A stretch of DNA of 55,844 bases from a virus. The stretch is from positions 1 through 55,844 of IMG/VR virus record IMGVR_UViG_3300043446_000624. One strand, given 5' to 3'. Each line of letters starts with the position of its first letter. Within the stretch, counting starts at the first letter, position 1. The notes under the pieces were generated by a model that did not search any database, was not told the origin of the DNA, and saw nothing but the letters and a program-made list of their open reading frames with translations. Shown here in pieces: positions 28,603 to 37,923 of the stretch. The translations under genes and the position numbers were made by a program.

Positions 28603-29987
28603 CGCTTATTGTCACCACGGATAATGAACTCCAACGGATTGCGCCGCCTAACCTGCCTCTTGCGCCGGGTGACTACAGCTCGCAGTATCAGGAACAGTTC
28701 AACAACGTTCTGCGCCTGTACTTCAACCGCCTACAAAACATCTTGGGGCAGCTCATGGCTACTACCTCCACACTGCCGATTTCTTTCCCGCCCACGGCCC
28801 TAGATGCGTTTGGTCGTCAGCGGGTTAGCCAGCCGTATACCCTGTTTGACAGCCAAAGTCGTTACGCTGCTGACAATCAATTTAGTTCGTCTACCACCGG
28901 CACAGGCTCGACCACGTTCAATACAAACCAATCCAGCGTCAGTTTAAACGTGACTGCTGGAGGTGTGGGTTCTGTAGTCCGTCAAACGTACCGTTCATTT
29001 CCGTACCAGCCCGGCAAGGGGTTGCTGGTACTTGCCACGTTCCAGATGGACGCCAGCGAAAGCGCCAACCTTAGTCAAAAAATTGGGTACTTCAACACCC
29101 AAAACGGGGTATTTTTCTCCAAAACTGATGGAACTAATGCTTTTACCCTACGTTCTTACACGAGCGGTGTAGTAAACGACTCCAGAACAGTAAACCAAGC
29201 TGATTGGAACGGTGACCCTCTAAACGGAACAGGAGCCAGCGGTCTTACGCTAGACCTGACCCACCCACAGATTTTGTGGATGGACTTTGAGTGGCTGGGT
29301 GTCGGTTCTGTGCGTTGCGGGTTCATCATCAATGGTGAATACATTGTTTGCCACACGTTTAACACCGCCAACACCTACGGGACCACGGTGTACATGACCA
29401 CGGCTATCCTGCCAGTGCGGTATGAAATTACATCGACGTCAGCGGTGGCCGCAACTCTGACCCAGATTTGCTGTTCTGTCGTATCAGAAGGCGGGTTTGA
29501 GCAAACATCAGTTGACCATGTGGCGCGACGCACCACAGTCTTTAACACTATCAACACAGCAGCCACGTTCTATCCCATCGTGTCAATCCGTCTGGCTTCT
29601 GGCCGTACGGGCGCGGTGGTGCTGCCTAACAGGGTTCAGTTTCTTCCGACGACAAGCCAGAACTACGAGGTGGCGTTGCTTAAGAACCCAACTTTGACTG
29701 GCGCAACTTGGGCGGCTACTGTACCATCTGACAGCAATGTGGAATATGATGTTGCGGCCACGGCCATTAGTAACGTTGGGACTATTGTCCAGACAGACTA
29801 CGTTACTTCCTCCGGTAGTGCAGGAGTTAGCCAAACAAGCGCACCGACCGGATATAACTGGGACTTGCAATTGGGTGTATCCTTGGCCGGGGTGAGCGAC
29901 ATTTACACGCTGGGGGTGCGTACCGTTTCCGGTGCAACCACAGGGGATGGTCTTGGCTCCATTTCGTTCTACGACCTGACGCAGTAA
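28599..29987 (+). CDS. Tail structural protein, 462 aa
   Basis: The N-terminal helix region (YQEQFNNVLRLYFNRLQNIL) is a recurring phage motif that probably docks to the tail hub. The rest is a large beta-rich domain with SRYAADNQFSSST, FPYQPGKGLLVLATFQMDAS, FFSKTDGTNAFTLRSYTSG and ILWMDFEWLGVGSVRCGFII. These segments resemble the lectin-like or jelly-roll domains found in phage tail proteins. It may be a tail spike, tip or distal tail component. No glycosidase active site is evident. It starts inside the stop of the nozzle-like gene. Confidence 0.68.
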   Translation: MTLIVTTDNELQRIAPPNLPLAPGDYSSQYQEQFNNVLRLYFNRLQNILGQLMATTSTLPISFPPTALDAFGRQRVSQPYTLFDSQSRYAADNQFSSSTTGTGSTTFNTNQSSVSLNVTAGGVGSVVRQTYRSFPYQPGKGLLVLATFQMDASESANLSQKIGYFNTQNGVFFSKTDGTNAFTLRSYTSGVVNDSRTVNQADWNGDPLNGTGASGLTLDLTHPQILWMDFEWLGVGSVRCGFIINGEYIVCHTFNTANTYGTTVYMTTAILPVRYEITSTSAVAATLTQICCSVVSEGGFEQTSVDHVARRTTVFNTINTAATFYPIVSIRLASGRTGAVVLPNRVQFLPTTSQNYEVALLKNPTLTGATWAATVPSDSNVEYDVAATAISNVGTIVQTDYVTSSGSAGVSQTSAPTGYNWDLQLGVSLAGVSDIYTLGVRTVSGATTGDGLGSISFYDLTQ

Positions 29988-29996
29988 GGACTGAAC

Positions 29997-30290
29997 ATGA
30001 CGGCAGCGATTGATTTTATCGAGCTTTTTAACGGCGTGATCAAGCTGGCAAAACCAGTTACCGCTGAGCATAGCTACGCCAAGTCTTTGGACGATAAGAT
30101 TGATGACTTAGACATAGACAGTCTGGATACGATCATGATGTCCATGTACCTTGGCGAAGTCTATGGGATTGATGAAGACACGATGCGCGAAATGGACGTC
30201 GAGACGCTTGCACAACTACAAGAGTTCCTAGAGGCCAAGAAGACCCATACACCAACCAACGTTGAAGAAGAGTTGGCGAGGGTCAAATGA
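29997..30290 (+). CDS. Acyl carrier protein-like
   Basis: The 97-residue protein contains the canonical carrier motif LDIDSLDTIMM with the putative phosphopantetheine attachment serine at S42. An acidic helical bundle pattern follows (YLGEVYGIDEDTMREMDVET then LAQLQEFLEAKK). The length and net acidity match ACPs, with an extra charged tail. It should be converted to holo form by a host phosphopantetheinyl transferase. The next gene, a ketoacyl synthase, starts within its stop (ATGA), so the two are co-translated and probably act together. Confidence 0.87.
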   Translation: MTAAIDFIELFNGVIKLAKPVTAEHSYAKSLDDKIDDLDIDSLDTIMMSMYLGEVYGIDEDTMREMDVETLAQLQEFLEAKKTHTPTNVEEELARVK

Positions 30291-31393
30291 TTTATCTAAC
30301 CCACCACCGAGGTGCTGGCACAAGCCAGACGGAGGTCATTGAGGACAATCCGTATCCCCAGCGGATACATTGGTTCCCCGAGACATACCAAAACGTTAAG
30401 TCAGGTCTTGTTTACCCGGCCCACGTTCTTGCCAACAAAGTCATTGACCCCGCGTTGATCGAGTACGTCCAGAACAATCCCACACCCGGAAAAACTGGAT
30501 TTATTCTTGCTGCTGGATCGCAAGGTTGGGCGGGCATTAGGGGACGTCATGACAACAAAGAAGAAGGACGACTGCACTACAAGTTGAAACTTCCTTTGGT
30601 GACGTTGACCAACATATATGCTGGGCGAGTTGCGTCAATGTTTGGACCTATGGACTATGTTTCCACGGACGCCAGCGCATGTGCCTCTAGCATTAAGGTT
30701 CTGATGGAGGTCCACAACCTGATGACCAATTTTGGTTTTACCAGAATGATCGTGCTTGGGGTGGAAGACGCTGTTAACAACTCAACGCTTGAGTTCTTTG
30801 GCCAAGCCAAGGCCAGCCTGTTGCTCAAAGATGAGCCCAACATCAAGCCATCCGCGTTTGACTCTGTGAACGCAGGGTTCAACATCGGTCAGGGCGCAGG
30901 TTTAGCTATTTTTGAAACTGAACCAGCCACTACACCCGCAGCAAAACTGCTTGGTACCTATACCGCTGCTGAAAACTTCACCAATCCGTTGGGTCAACGT
31001 CCCGACGGCCAAGGGTACATGAGGTCAATAGAGGGCGCTTTACACATGGCCAAGTTGCCTGCATCGGCTGTGCGTATTGTCAAAACACACGGTACTGGGA
31101 CGCCGACTAATAACACTGCGGAGAAGGCCGCGATCACGACAATGTTCAGTGATTTTGTGGCGACTTCATATAAACAGCGTTTGGGGCACACACTTGCTGC
31201 AAGCGGCTTGATGGAAACCAGCATGCTGCTCAGTGATCTGCAACGTGGGGTTATTCCCGGAATTCCAAACAGGACAGAAGATGATGCCGTTTTCTTGTCT
31301 ACCGATGCGCCTGCGCGAGGGGGCGTGATTGCTGTTTTAGCCGCAGGGATGGGGAATGTTTTCTCAACCGCGTTACTGACAACGGAGTTGTGA
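30287..31393 (+). CDS. Beta-ketoacyl-ACP synthase-like enzyme
   Basis: The 368-residue protein carries all catalytic signatures of thiolase-fold ketoacyl synthases. The nucleophile is C132 in STDASACASS. FDSVNAGFNIGQGAG (191-205) equals the FD..rdGFv.GeGaG segment. H268 lies in KTHGTGTPTNNTAE. K296 and H301 lie in YKQRLGHTLAASG. The Cys-His-His triad and Lys are therefore intact. It is shorter than FabF (about 410). The reaction expected is decarboxylative condensation of acyl and malonyl-ACP, or acyl transfer. Its partner is the upstream ACP. Such an enzyme in a virion operon is unusual. Confidence 0.87.
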   Translation: MIYLTHHRGAGTSQTEVIEDNPYPQRIHWFPETYQNVKSGLVYPAHVLANKVIDPALIEYVQNNPTPGKTGFILAAGSQGWAGIRGRHDNKEEGRLHYKLKLPLVTLTNIYAGRVASMFGPMDYVSTDASACASSIKVLMEVHNLMTNFGFTRMIVLGVEDAVNNSTLEFFGQAKASLLLKDEPNIKPSAFDSVNAGFNIGQGAGLAIFETEPATTPAAKLLGTYTAAENFTNPLGQRPDGQGYMRSIEGALHMAKLPASAVRIVKTHGTGTPTNNTAEKAAITTMFSDFVATSYKQRLGHTLAASGLMETSMLLSDLQRGVIPGIPNRTEDDAVFLSTDAPARGGVIAVLAAGMGNVFSTALLTTEL

Positions 31394-31394
31394 A

Positions 31395-31838
31395 ATGAAA
31401 ACAGTAGACAGCAAAAAACAAAAATTGAATATAGCTGATATTGTTATGCATGACTCAGAAACGTCTAAGTCTGATGTACCCATGCAGCAGCTTATACCTG
31501 CACTTATCCAAGAATTAAATAACCCAAATTGCGCCAGCAGGCAAATAGGTAATTCATTGTTTATTCTTCACAAAGGTGAAGACGGAAAAGGATTTTTTAG
31601 AGGGCTTAACGCAGACACTGCAGAAAACTATATTGACAATATCCGTGAATTTCTTATTTGGGCAAAAGAAGATTTAGGCATGACGTTTTTAATGACTCAG
31701 TTCAAGGGCCAAGAAATCGCACGGATCACAAAATATTTTAAAAAGCATCCGCCTATCCCCGGAATGCAGCATGTAATGTTTAACATGTCAAACGGCGAAA
31801 CCCGACTTGTTTTGCTTTTAGAGCCGATGAAAGACTGA
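31395..31838 (+). CDS. Hypothetical protein, possibly GNAT-like acyltransferase
   Basis: The 147-residue protein starts 1 bp after the ketoacyl synthase. The N-terminal 60 residues are helical and polar (QQLIPALIQELNNPNCASRQ). The C-terminal part has a strand-strand-helix-strand-helix-strand order: NSLFILHKG, KGFFRGLNADT, ENYIDNIREFLIWAKEDLG, MTFLMTQF, GQEIARITKYFKKHP, MQHVMFNMSNGETRLVLLL. That topology would suit a minimal GNAT acyltransferase fold, but no acyl-CoA loop (Q/RxxGxG/A) is visible, so this is weak inference. I recall a similar FRxLNADTAxN(Y/F) motif in phage hypotheticals. The DNA from here on is noticeably more AT-rich. Confidence 0.65.
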   Translation: MKTVDSKKQKLNIADIVMHDSETSKSDVPMQQLIPALIQELNNPNCASRQIGNSLFILHKGEDGKGFFRGLNADTAENYIDNIREFLIWAKEDLGMTFLMTQFKGQEIARITKYFKKHPPIPGMQHVMFNMSNGETRLVLLLEPMKD

Positions 31839-31839
31839 T

Positions 31840-34800
31840 ATGGGAAAAAGCGTAACAGATTTTACCGGCGGTCTTTACGACGACATTGCAGACACTGCGC
31901 AAGATATACGCAGTGATGTTATCAACACTGTTCAGGACACAGCTGCTAAGGTCTATGATAATGTCGTATCGCCTGTTGCTGCAACTGCGGTAAACACGAT
32001 TAAAGCCGCCGCGAAGGATCCCATCGGTACGATGGTTACTGTCGCAGTAGCATACGCTGCGCCGCAATATTTGCCGCTGGTTAACGCGGGCAGAACTTTA
32101 GCCAACGGCGGGACGCCGCAAGACGCGTTAAAAAACGCAGCAATTTCGTACGCTGCAACAAATATAGGTAATTACGTTGGAGACCAAGTCACTCCGATTG
32201 AATCGCAAACACTTCAGCAACTAGGCCCACAGTACGAAAACCTTGCGCTGGTAAAACAAGTTGTGTCCGCATCTACAGGCGCGGCTGCGGCGTCTATATT
32301 GCGCGGAGAGCCTGTAAAATTAGTTTTGACCAATGCAGTAACTGGAGCCGTTAACAGCGCGGTAAGTAGCCAGCTTGCAAAAGACTATGGTTTAGCGTCA
32401 GGGTCGTTCGCCAACCAATTAGCGTCTAATTCTATTTCTGCAGCTACTAAAGCGTTGCTGCAGGGTAAACCATTGATGGAAGCGGTAGTTCAGACCGCAA
32501 CAGCCACAGCCATCACGGCGGGTATTACTACGGGCGTAGAAAATCTTAAGGCGTTGTCAAATAAGTCTGTTTCTCTTTCGCAGGAATTTAGTGCTAAAAC
32601 AGGCGTATACAATTCAACTTTAGAAACTGCTAAAAGTCAAATTGCTAATGCTGACAGCTGGGTGACAATGGGTGTCAACACAGCAAATATGTACGCAACC
32701 GATAATGGTAAATATATTGAGGAATATAAAACAGACTACGCCAGATATACAGCGTTAATTGATAAAGTAAATTCCGGTGATTATTCCGGACGGGATAGCG
32801 ATATTGCAACTATCCATACCTTAGAGTCTCAGTTAGGTGTAAAAGCTGACCAAATTGAGTATACTAAACAACAATTTAACGATTGGTCACAAAAAGTTAA
32901 CGATTATGTAGTTCGTCGAACTGAAATTGAAAATACATATCTACCACAACTTTCGACTATGCGCAGCGAATTGGATACGCTGGCAAAAGATTATTTAAGC
33001 GCACAGGATAGTATTAAATCGGTTTCTGAGGATATTGGAACCCAGGTCAAACATTACGAAGATTTTGTCAGTACGGAATCCGCCAAATATGCGGATGAAA
33101 TTGCTGCTGAGGCGGTTAAACAAGCCCAAAGTACGCTTGAAACAAACGCCAAGAGCGTGGGGGCTGATAGTTACGCCACACTTAAACCGTATGTTGATAC
33201 AAAAGTACAAGAGATTGAGGATGTTAAACAGCAGCTTCAGGACCACATGGCTGCTGGCGACTATATTAGCGCGTGGGCAGATAAAAACAAACTAAATGAA
33301 CTTGGAACTAACCTTAATAGTATTGAACGTAAGTTTGATGATTTGGGAGTTGATCTTGGTAATGACGCTAAGGCTGCGGACACTCTTAACTATTCGATGG
33401 ATATCCAAAAAGATATCCTGCCCGGGTTGCAACAGCAACAGCTTCATAATCAGGCCGAGCGCATATATGCACCCCTCGTAGAAGTTGACCTAAAGAACGC
33501 CGCAGACGCGCAACAAAAATTTCAGGACGCAATGGCGTCAGGGGATTACCAAGCTGCAAAACAGGCCTTGTCTGTTATACAGCAATCAACAAAAAATCTA
33601 GACGTCTACGAACAGCAGTACCCAACCGCAAAATTAAGTTACGACGACAAACAAGCGCCGTTCCAAGATTTTTTAGACACTATCGACGTCAAGGCAATTG
33701 ACAAAGGGATTGCGGTACAACGGGCGCAGCCTTGGCTTGATCAATTAACGGCCCGAGCGCAAGCCGCGCAGAACCAGCTTGAACAAGCGCTGGAAAATAA
33801 TGACTTCTATGCTGCCGCATCCGCGCGTAGACAGTTAAACTCCTATATAGACCAAATAAAAAATGTAGACACCAATTATGGGCTTGATAAATACAATATA
33901 AGCACGGACGAGCAAGCGGATCCTTTTAAAAATATGTCGGGTAGTTTCACGGACCAACAAATTGGTAACACTGCCGCCGCGTATGACACTCTAAAGAACC
34001 AAGCCCGGAATGAATTAATACGGCAAGGCTACACTGAATACTACGGAAAAACCCTTCAGCCAAACGCCAGCGCTGAAATAGCGTCGGTTGCCGAGAATTA
34101 TGAAAAACAAATTCAAGACGCAATGGCGTCTGGAGATTATGCTGCTGCGCAAAAAGCCGCTGACGCTTTAAAAAAATGGACAGGTAAACTACAAACCTAT
34201 GAGGGAGTTAGCTTCCAGCAAGATAATCAGGCGGAAGAATATCAAAAATTCCTAGATACAATTGCGCCAGATATTGAAAAAGGGGTTTTAGAACAAACAG
34301 CGGAAAAAGCTACGCCGACTACGCCGACTACGCCTACGCCGCCGACTACGCCGACTACGCCTACGACGCCGACTGAACCTGCGCCTACGACGCCGACTAC
34401 GCCAACGCCAACGCCTGAAGCTACGGACGATGGCACAACTGGCGATATTCAAGACATTATTGACGTAATAAACCCACCGACGCCTGCGCCGACTACACCG
34501 ACTACGCCAACGACGCCAACTACGCCGACTACGCCGACTACACCGACTACGCCAACGACGCCAACTACGCCGACTACGCCAACTGAACCTGAGTGGGTCA
34601 AAGAATATCGAGCAACGCTTAATAACATATATAAACCCGTGCTTGACGCACGTGTGAGGGAAGCGGAAACGTCTAAAGCTAGGCTTGAACAAGCTCTTGC
34701 GGCTGGAGATCCCGCTGAGATTGAGCGCTTTAGCAAGAATCTTCAATCAGATATTGATGCGATTAAAAATGTAGACAACATGTATCGCGTCCAAGATTTT

Positions 34801-35811
34801 AATCTTGGGTGGGACGACAGAGCGACTACGTTTGAAGACTTCTTAGAAACTATTAAGTCGCCCACACCTACGCCGACTACACCAACGACGCCGGACGATA
34901 TGACGCCGGACGATACGACGCCAACTACACCGACGACGCCGACTGAACCTGCGCCAGTCGAGCCAGAACCTGTGCCGACTACACCGACTGAACCTGTGCC
35001 AGTCGAGCCAGAACCTGTGCCGACTACACCGACGACGCCGGACGATACGACGCCGGACGATACGACACCGGACGATACATCCACAGACAATGGTGGATTT
35101 ACAGGGCCGACTGGCCCAATGACTGCTGATCAGATTCAGCGGTACAACGACGAGTTCTCCCGTTATCTGGACTCTTTGACGTCTGGAAGCACGATTCCGC
35201 CCGACTACGATGTCCAAGACCTAGGGATTACCCCAGAAAACTGGGAATCGTTTGACCAAAACCTTCAGCAGATGCTGGAGGAAGGAAAGTTGCCGACTCA
35301 GTGGAAGCCTGGAGACAACGGAGCTTTTACGTATACGGACGATGACGGTAGCACGATTACGATCGATGCAGAAGGCAATATTGTGGGTTACACCGAAGCC
35401 CCCATAGGCAATCTGCCTGGAGAAACTCCGCCTGAAGAAACAACTCCTACGCCAACAATCCCGACTACGCCGGTAACTCCTAAGCCGCCGACAACGCCGA
35501 CTACCCCGACTACCCCGACGACGCCGGTAACTCCTAAGCCGCCGACGACACCGACTACCCCGACTACCCCGACGACGCCGACTACCCCCGCTGGGCCGTT
35601 GGATTTACAGTCACTTTTGGCACTTTTGGGCGCGGTGGGCGGCGGAGACCAAAGTCAGGCCCCGGCGCCCCAAGTTGTGGATATTGGTCAGCAACTGGAC
35701 CTTAGCGCCCCCCTGGAAACAAACCCGTTTGCAAGACAGCAAACTCAATCTAAAATGGCAACTGGCGGGTCTATCGACGATCTGCTGGCAATGCTTCAGC
35801 AGAGAGGTTAA
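31840..35811 (+). CDS. Internal virion/ejection protein with Thr-Pro linkers, 1323 aa
   Basis: The N-terminal 230 residues are Ala-rich and amphipathic (AYAAPQYLPLVNAGRTLANG) and suit membrane insertion. Helical coiled coils follow to about 820. Five related helical repeats of the type (M/L)A(S/A)GDYxAAxxAL occur near residues 468, 564, 650, 760 and 952. Four Thr-Pro blocks (TTPTTP) lie near 824-860, 879-915, 1007-1080 and 1199-1250. A globular segment (1085-1195) and an end MATGGSIDDLLAMLQQRG complete it. Position before two more large helical proteins suggests an ejected protein. The Thr-Pro blocks are probably flexible. Confidence 0.72.
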   Translation: MGKSVTDFTGGLYDDIADTAQDIRSDVINTVQDTAAKVYDNVVSPVAATAVNTIKAAAKDPIGTMVTVAVAYAAPQYLPLVNAGRTLANGGTPQDALKNAAISYAATNIGNYVGDQVTPIESQTLQQLGPQYENLALVKQVVSASTGAAAASILRGEPVKLVLTNAVTGAVNSAVSSQLAKDYGLASGSFANQLASNSISAATKALLQGKPLMEAVVQTATATAITAGITTGVENLKALSNKSVSLSQEFSAKTGVYNSTLETAKSQIANADSWVTMGVNTANMYATDNGKYIEEYKTDYARYTALIDKVNSGDYSGRDSDIATIHTLESQLGVKADQIEYTKQQFNDWSQKVNDYVVRRTEIENTYLPQLSTMRSELDTLAKDYLSAQDSIKSVSEDIGTQVKHYEDFVSTESAKYADEIAAEAVKQAQSTLETNAKSVGADSYATLKPYVDTKVQEIEDVKQQLQDHMAAGDYISAWADKNKLNELGTNLNSIERKFDDLGVDLGNDAKAADTLNYSMDIQKDILPGLQQQQLHNQAERIYAPLVEVDLKNAADAQQKFQDAMASGDYQAAKQALSVIQQSTKNLDVYEQQYPTAKLSYDDKQAPFQDFLDTIDVKAIDKGIAVQRAQPWLDQLTARAQAAQNQLEQALENNDFYAAASARRQLNSYIDQIKNVDTNYGLDKYNISTDEQADPFKNMSGSFTDQQIGNTAAAYDTLKNQARNELIRQGYTEYYGKTLQPNASAEIASVAENYEKQIQDAMASGDYAAAQKAADALKKWTGKLQTYEGVSFQQDNQAEEYQKFLDTIAPDIEKGVLEQTAEKATPTTPTTPTPPTTPTTPTTPTEPAPTTPTTPTPTPEATDDGTTGDIQDIIDVINPPTPAPTTPTTPTTPTTPTTPTTPTTPTTPTTPTTPTEPEWVKEYRATLNNIYKPVLDARVREAETSKARLEQALAAGDPAEIERFSKNLQSDIDAIKNVDNMYRVQDFNLGWDDRATTFEDFLETIKSPTPTPTTPTTPDDMTPDDTTPTTPTTPTEPAPVEPEPVPTTPTEPVPVEPEPVPTTPTTPDDTTPDDTTPDDTSTDNGGFTGPTGPMTADQIQRYNDEFSRYLDSLTSGSTIPPDYDVQDLGITPENWESFDQNLQQMLEEGKLPTQWKPGDNGAFTYTDDDGSTITIDAEGNIVGYTEAPIGNLPGETPPEETTPTPTIPTTPVTPKPPTTPTTPTTPTTPVTPKPPTTPTTPTTPTTPTTPAGPLDLQSLLALLGAVGGGDQSQAPAPQVVDIGQQLDLSAPLETNPFARQQTQSKMATGGSIDDLLAMLQQRG
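34312..34590 (+). repeat. Low-complexity ACGCCGACT repeats coding Thr-Pro
   Basis: Runs of acgccgact units encode TTP/TPT repeats in two blocks (about 34312-34419 and 34474-34586). Adenine/cytosine third bases vary, so the repeats have been maintained at protein level. They are prone to length variation or assembly error. Confidence 0.85.
35470..35577 (+). repeat. 54-bp direct repeat, two units
   Basis: A 54-bp unit starting CCGGTAACTCCTAAGCCG occurs at 35470 and again at 35524, nearly identical, coding PVTPKPPTTPTTPTTPTT twice. A recent in-frame duplication within the Thr-Pro-rich C-terminal linker of the 1323-aa protein. Confidence 0.85.
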
Positions 35812-35813
35812 TT

Positions 35814-37922
35814 ATGCCGTATGACTATGTAACAGGTGAGTGGTACGATGATGGTACTGATGACACGCCTGTACCTACGCCCACTCCAACCTACAACTGG
35901 TACGATGCTGGCTCAACCGACACAACTCCAACCACGACTACGCCAACAGTTGAGCACGGGTATTACTCCGAAGATACCGGAAAGTGGGTTGCCGATCCAA
36001 ATGGGCCGCTGCAGAGGCCGCTCACCAACGAGACTTCGGGCACAGGAGCCGTCGGTAACTACACCACCGTGCAACGGTTTGATGATGGCAGTACGCTCAT
36101 CATGGACAAAGATGGCAACGTCGTTGGTTCCACTCCCGCTACGGACTTTCTTACTGGAAAAGTAGACACTTACGAGCCAAGCATCAGCGACCAGATTAAA
36201 AATCTTGGTAGCACTGCCGTAAACGCAATCAAGGGCTATTTTCAAAAGAAAGATGCCCAAGGCAACCCCATCCCCGGCCAATACGACTGGGCAAAAATTG
36301 CCGGTGCGGGCGTGGCAATGTACGGTGCGTTGGGCGGTAGCAAGCCTCAACAAGGTGGCTGGCAGGGTTCTATCCCCAACCTTACCGCATCACGCGAACG
36401 AATTAACTACAACGACCCCAACCGCCGCCCCGGCGCACAAGGCCGTCAGTACTTCACTGATGTGAATTATTCAGGAGCTTCTACAGCTCCGCAGGCTCAA
36501 GGCATTCTCGCCAATTACACCCCGGCAGCTGCTCCCGCTTCCAAATGGAACGCTACAAACGCAGTTGCCACGCCCTGGAATAAACCTACTGTTGCGGCCC
36601 CCACTGCTGCCGCTCCCGCATTTATGACCCCTGAGCAAACACTTGCGGCAGCACGCCCTAAAGAAACAGCCCCCGCGCAGCAAGAAATTGTTCAAGCCGC
36701 TATGGGAGGTATCATGCCTCTTGCCAAGGGACGCTATCTCCAAGGCGCAACCGACGGTATGGCCGACAAGATAAATACATCAATTGACGGCAAACAGCCC
36801 GCACAGCTAAGTCACGGCGAGTTTGTGATCCCTGCTGACGTGGTATCCCACCTTGGTAACGGTAATAGTGACGCCGGGGCCAAAAAGCTGTACTCTATGA
36901 TGGACAAGGTGCGACAGGCTCGCACGGGGACCAAGAAGCAAGGCAAGCAGATCAATCCAGATAAATACATGCCCGGAGGCACTGTGAACAAATACGCTAA
37001 AGGCGGCATTGCTGCGCTTCCAACTAAAAAATTTGCAACGGGTGGTACTTCCGGCCCTGCAGCCGATACCACGACTACGTCCACTCTGTCCCCTTGGGCT
37101 GGTGACTACGTTGCTAACATGCTGGGCAGAGGTCAAGCTCTAGCTACCGCTCCGTATCAAGCCTATACGGGTCCGCTGACTGCGGGCGCATCTGACTTGC
37201 AACAGCAGCAATTTGCTGGAATTTCCAACTTGGCGCAGACAGGTTTGGCCCCCACGCAATACAGCACCGGTACGTTTGGTACGCCGCAAGCTCAACAGTA
37301 CATGAACCCGTACCTGATGACCGCGTTGAATCCTCAGCTGGATGAGATGAAACGCCGTTCGCAGATCAACCTGCAACCTGACTTGGCAAAACTGACTCAA
37401 GCCGGCGGCTATGGCGGCGGGCGTCAGGCTATCATGATGAGCGAAGCTAACCGCAATTTGTTATCCGAACAAGATAAAGCTGTGGGTCAAGGCTACGCCA
37501 CCGCATATGACAAGGCTATGGGTCAGTTCAATGCAGACCAACAACGCGCCTTGCAAGCTCAACAGTTTCAGCAGGCCGCTAACGAGGCGTCGGCTAACTA
37601 CGGACTCAAGTCTCTTGACGCTTTGGGTCAGGCGGGTCAAACGCAACGTGGCATTGAGTCTGAAGGACTTGCCGCAGACAAGGCTCAGTTTGAAGAGCAG
37701 CGCGACTATCCGTACAAGATGGTCCAATACCAGCAGGGTCTACTCCAAGGCTTGCCGATCTCGACGCAGAGCAACAACACGAATATGTCCACCATTACAA
37801 ACTTGCTGGCAAGTCTGGGTTATGGGCAACAATTCACTAACTTGCTAAACGGCCTGCCCGCTGACGGTAAAACTACAACATCCCCCGGAGCGACCGCCAC
37901 TAAATCCGCTGGAGTGACCTAA
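35814..37922 (+). CDS. Internal virion/ejection protein, 702 aa
   Basis: Begins MPYDYVTGEWYDDGTDDTPV, a Thr/Pro/Tyr-rich head. At about residues 315-385 it carries a conserved phage block: DGMADKINTSIDGKQPAQLS, then HGEFVIPADVVSHLGNGNSD and GAKKLYSMMDKVR. KYAKGGIAALPTKKFATGGT follows. The C-terminal half is helical and Gln/Ala-rich (YMNPYLMTALNPQLDEMKRR, LTQAGGYGGGRQAIMMSEAN). The GEFVxPADVVxxLGxG block is common in phage tape-measure-like and ejection proteins. With no tape measure in the window, an ejection role is most likely. Confidence 0.75.
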   Translation: MPYDYVTGEWYDDGTDDTPVPTPTPTYNWYDAGSTDTTPTTTTPTVEHGYYSEDTGKWVADPNGPLQRPLTNETSGTGAVGNYTTVQRFDDGSTLIMDKDGNVVGSTPATDFLTGKVDTYEPSISDQIKNLGSTAVNAIKGYFQKKDAQGNPIPGQYDWAKIAGAGVAMYGALGGSKPQQGGWQGSIPNLTASRERINYNDPNRRPGAQGRQYFTDVNYSGASTAPQAQGILANYTPAAAPASKWNATNAVATPWNKPTVAAPTAAAPAFMTPEQTLAAARPKETAPAQQEIVQAAMGGIMPLAKGRYLQGATDGMADKINTSIDGKQPAQLSHGEFVIPADVVSHLGNGNSDAGAKKLYSMMDKVRQARTGTKKQGKQINPDKYMPGGTVNKYAKGGIAALPTKKFATGGTSGPAADTTTTSTLSPWAGDYVANMLGRGQALATAPYQAYTGPLTAGASDLQQQQFAGISNLAQTGLAPTQYSTGTFGTPQAQQYMNPYLMTALNPQLDEMKRRSQINLQPDLAKLTQAGGYGGGRQAIMMSEANRNLLSEQDKAVGQGYATAYDKAMGQFNADQQRALQAQQFQQAANEASANYGLKSLDALGQAGQTQRGIESEGLAADKAQFEEQRDYPYKMVQYQQGLLQGLPISTQSNNTNMSTITNLLASLGYGQQFTNLLNGLPADGKTTTSPGATATKSAGVT

Positions 37923-37923
37923 G

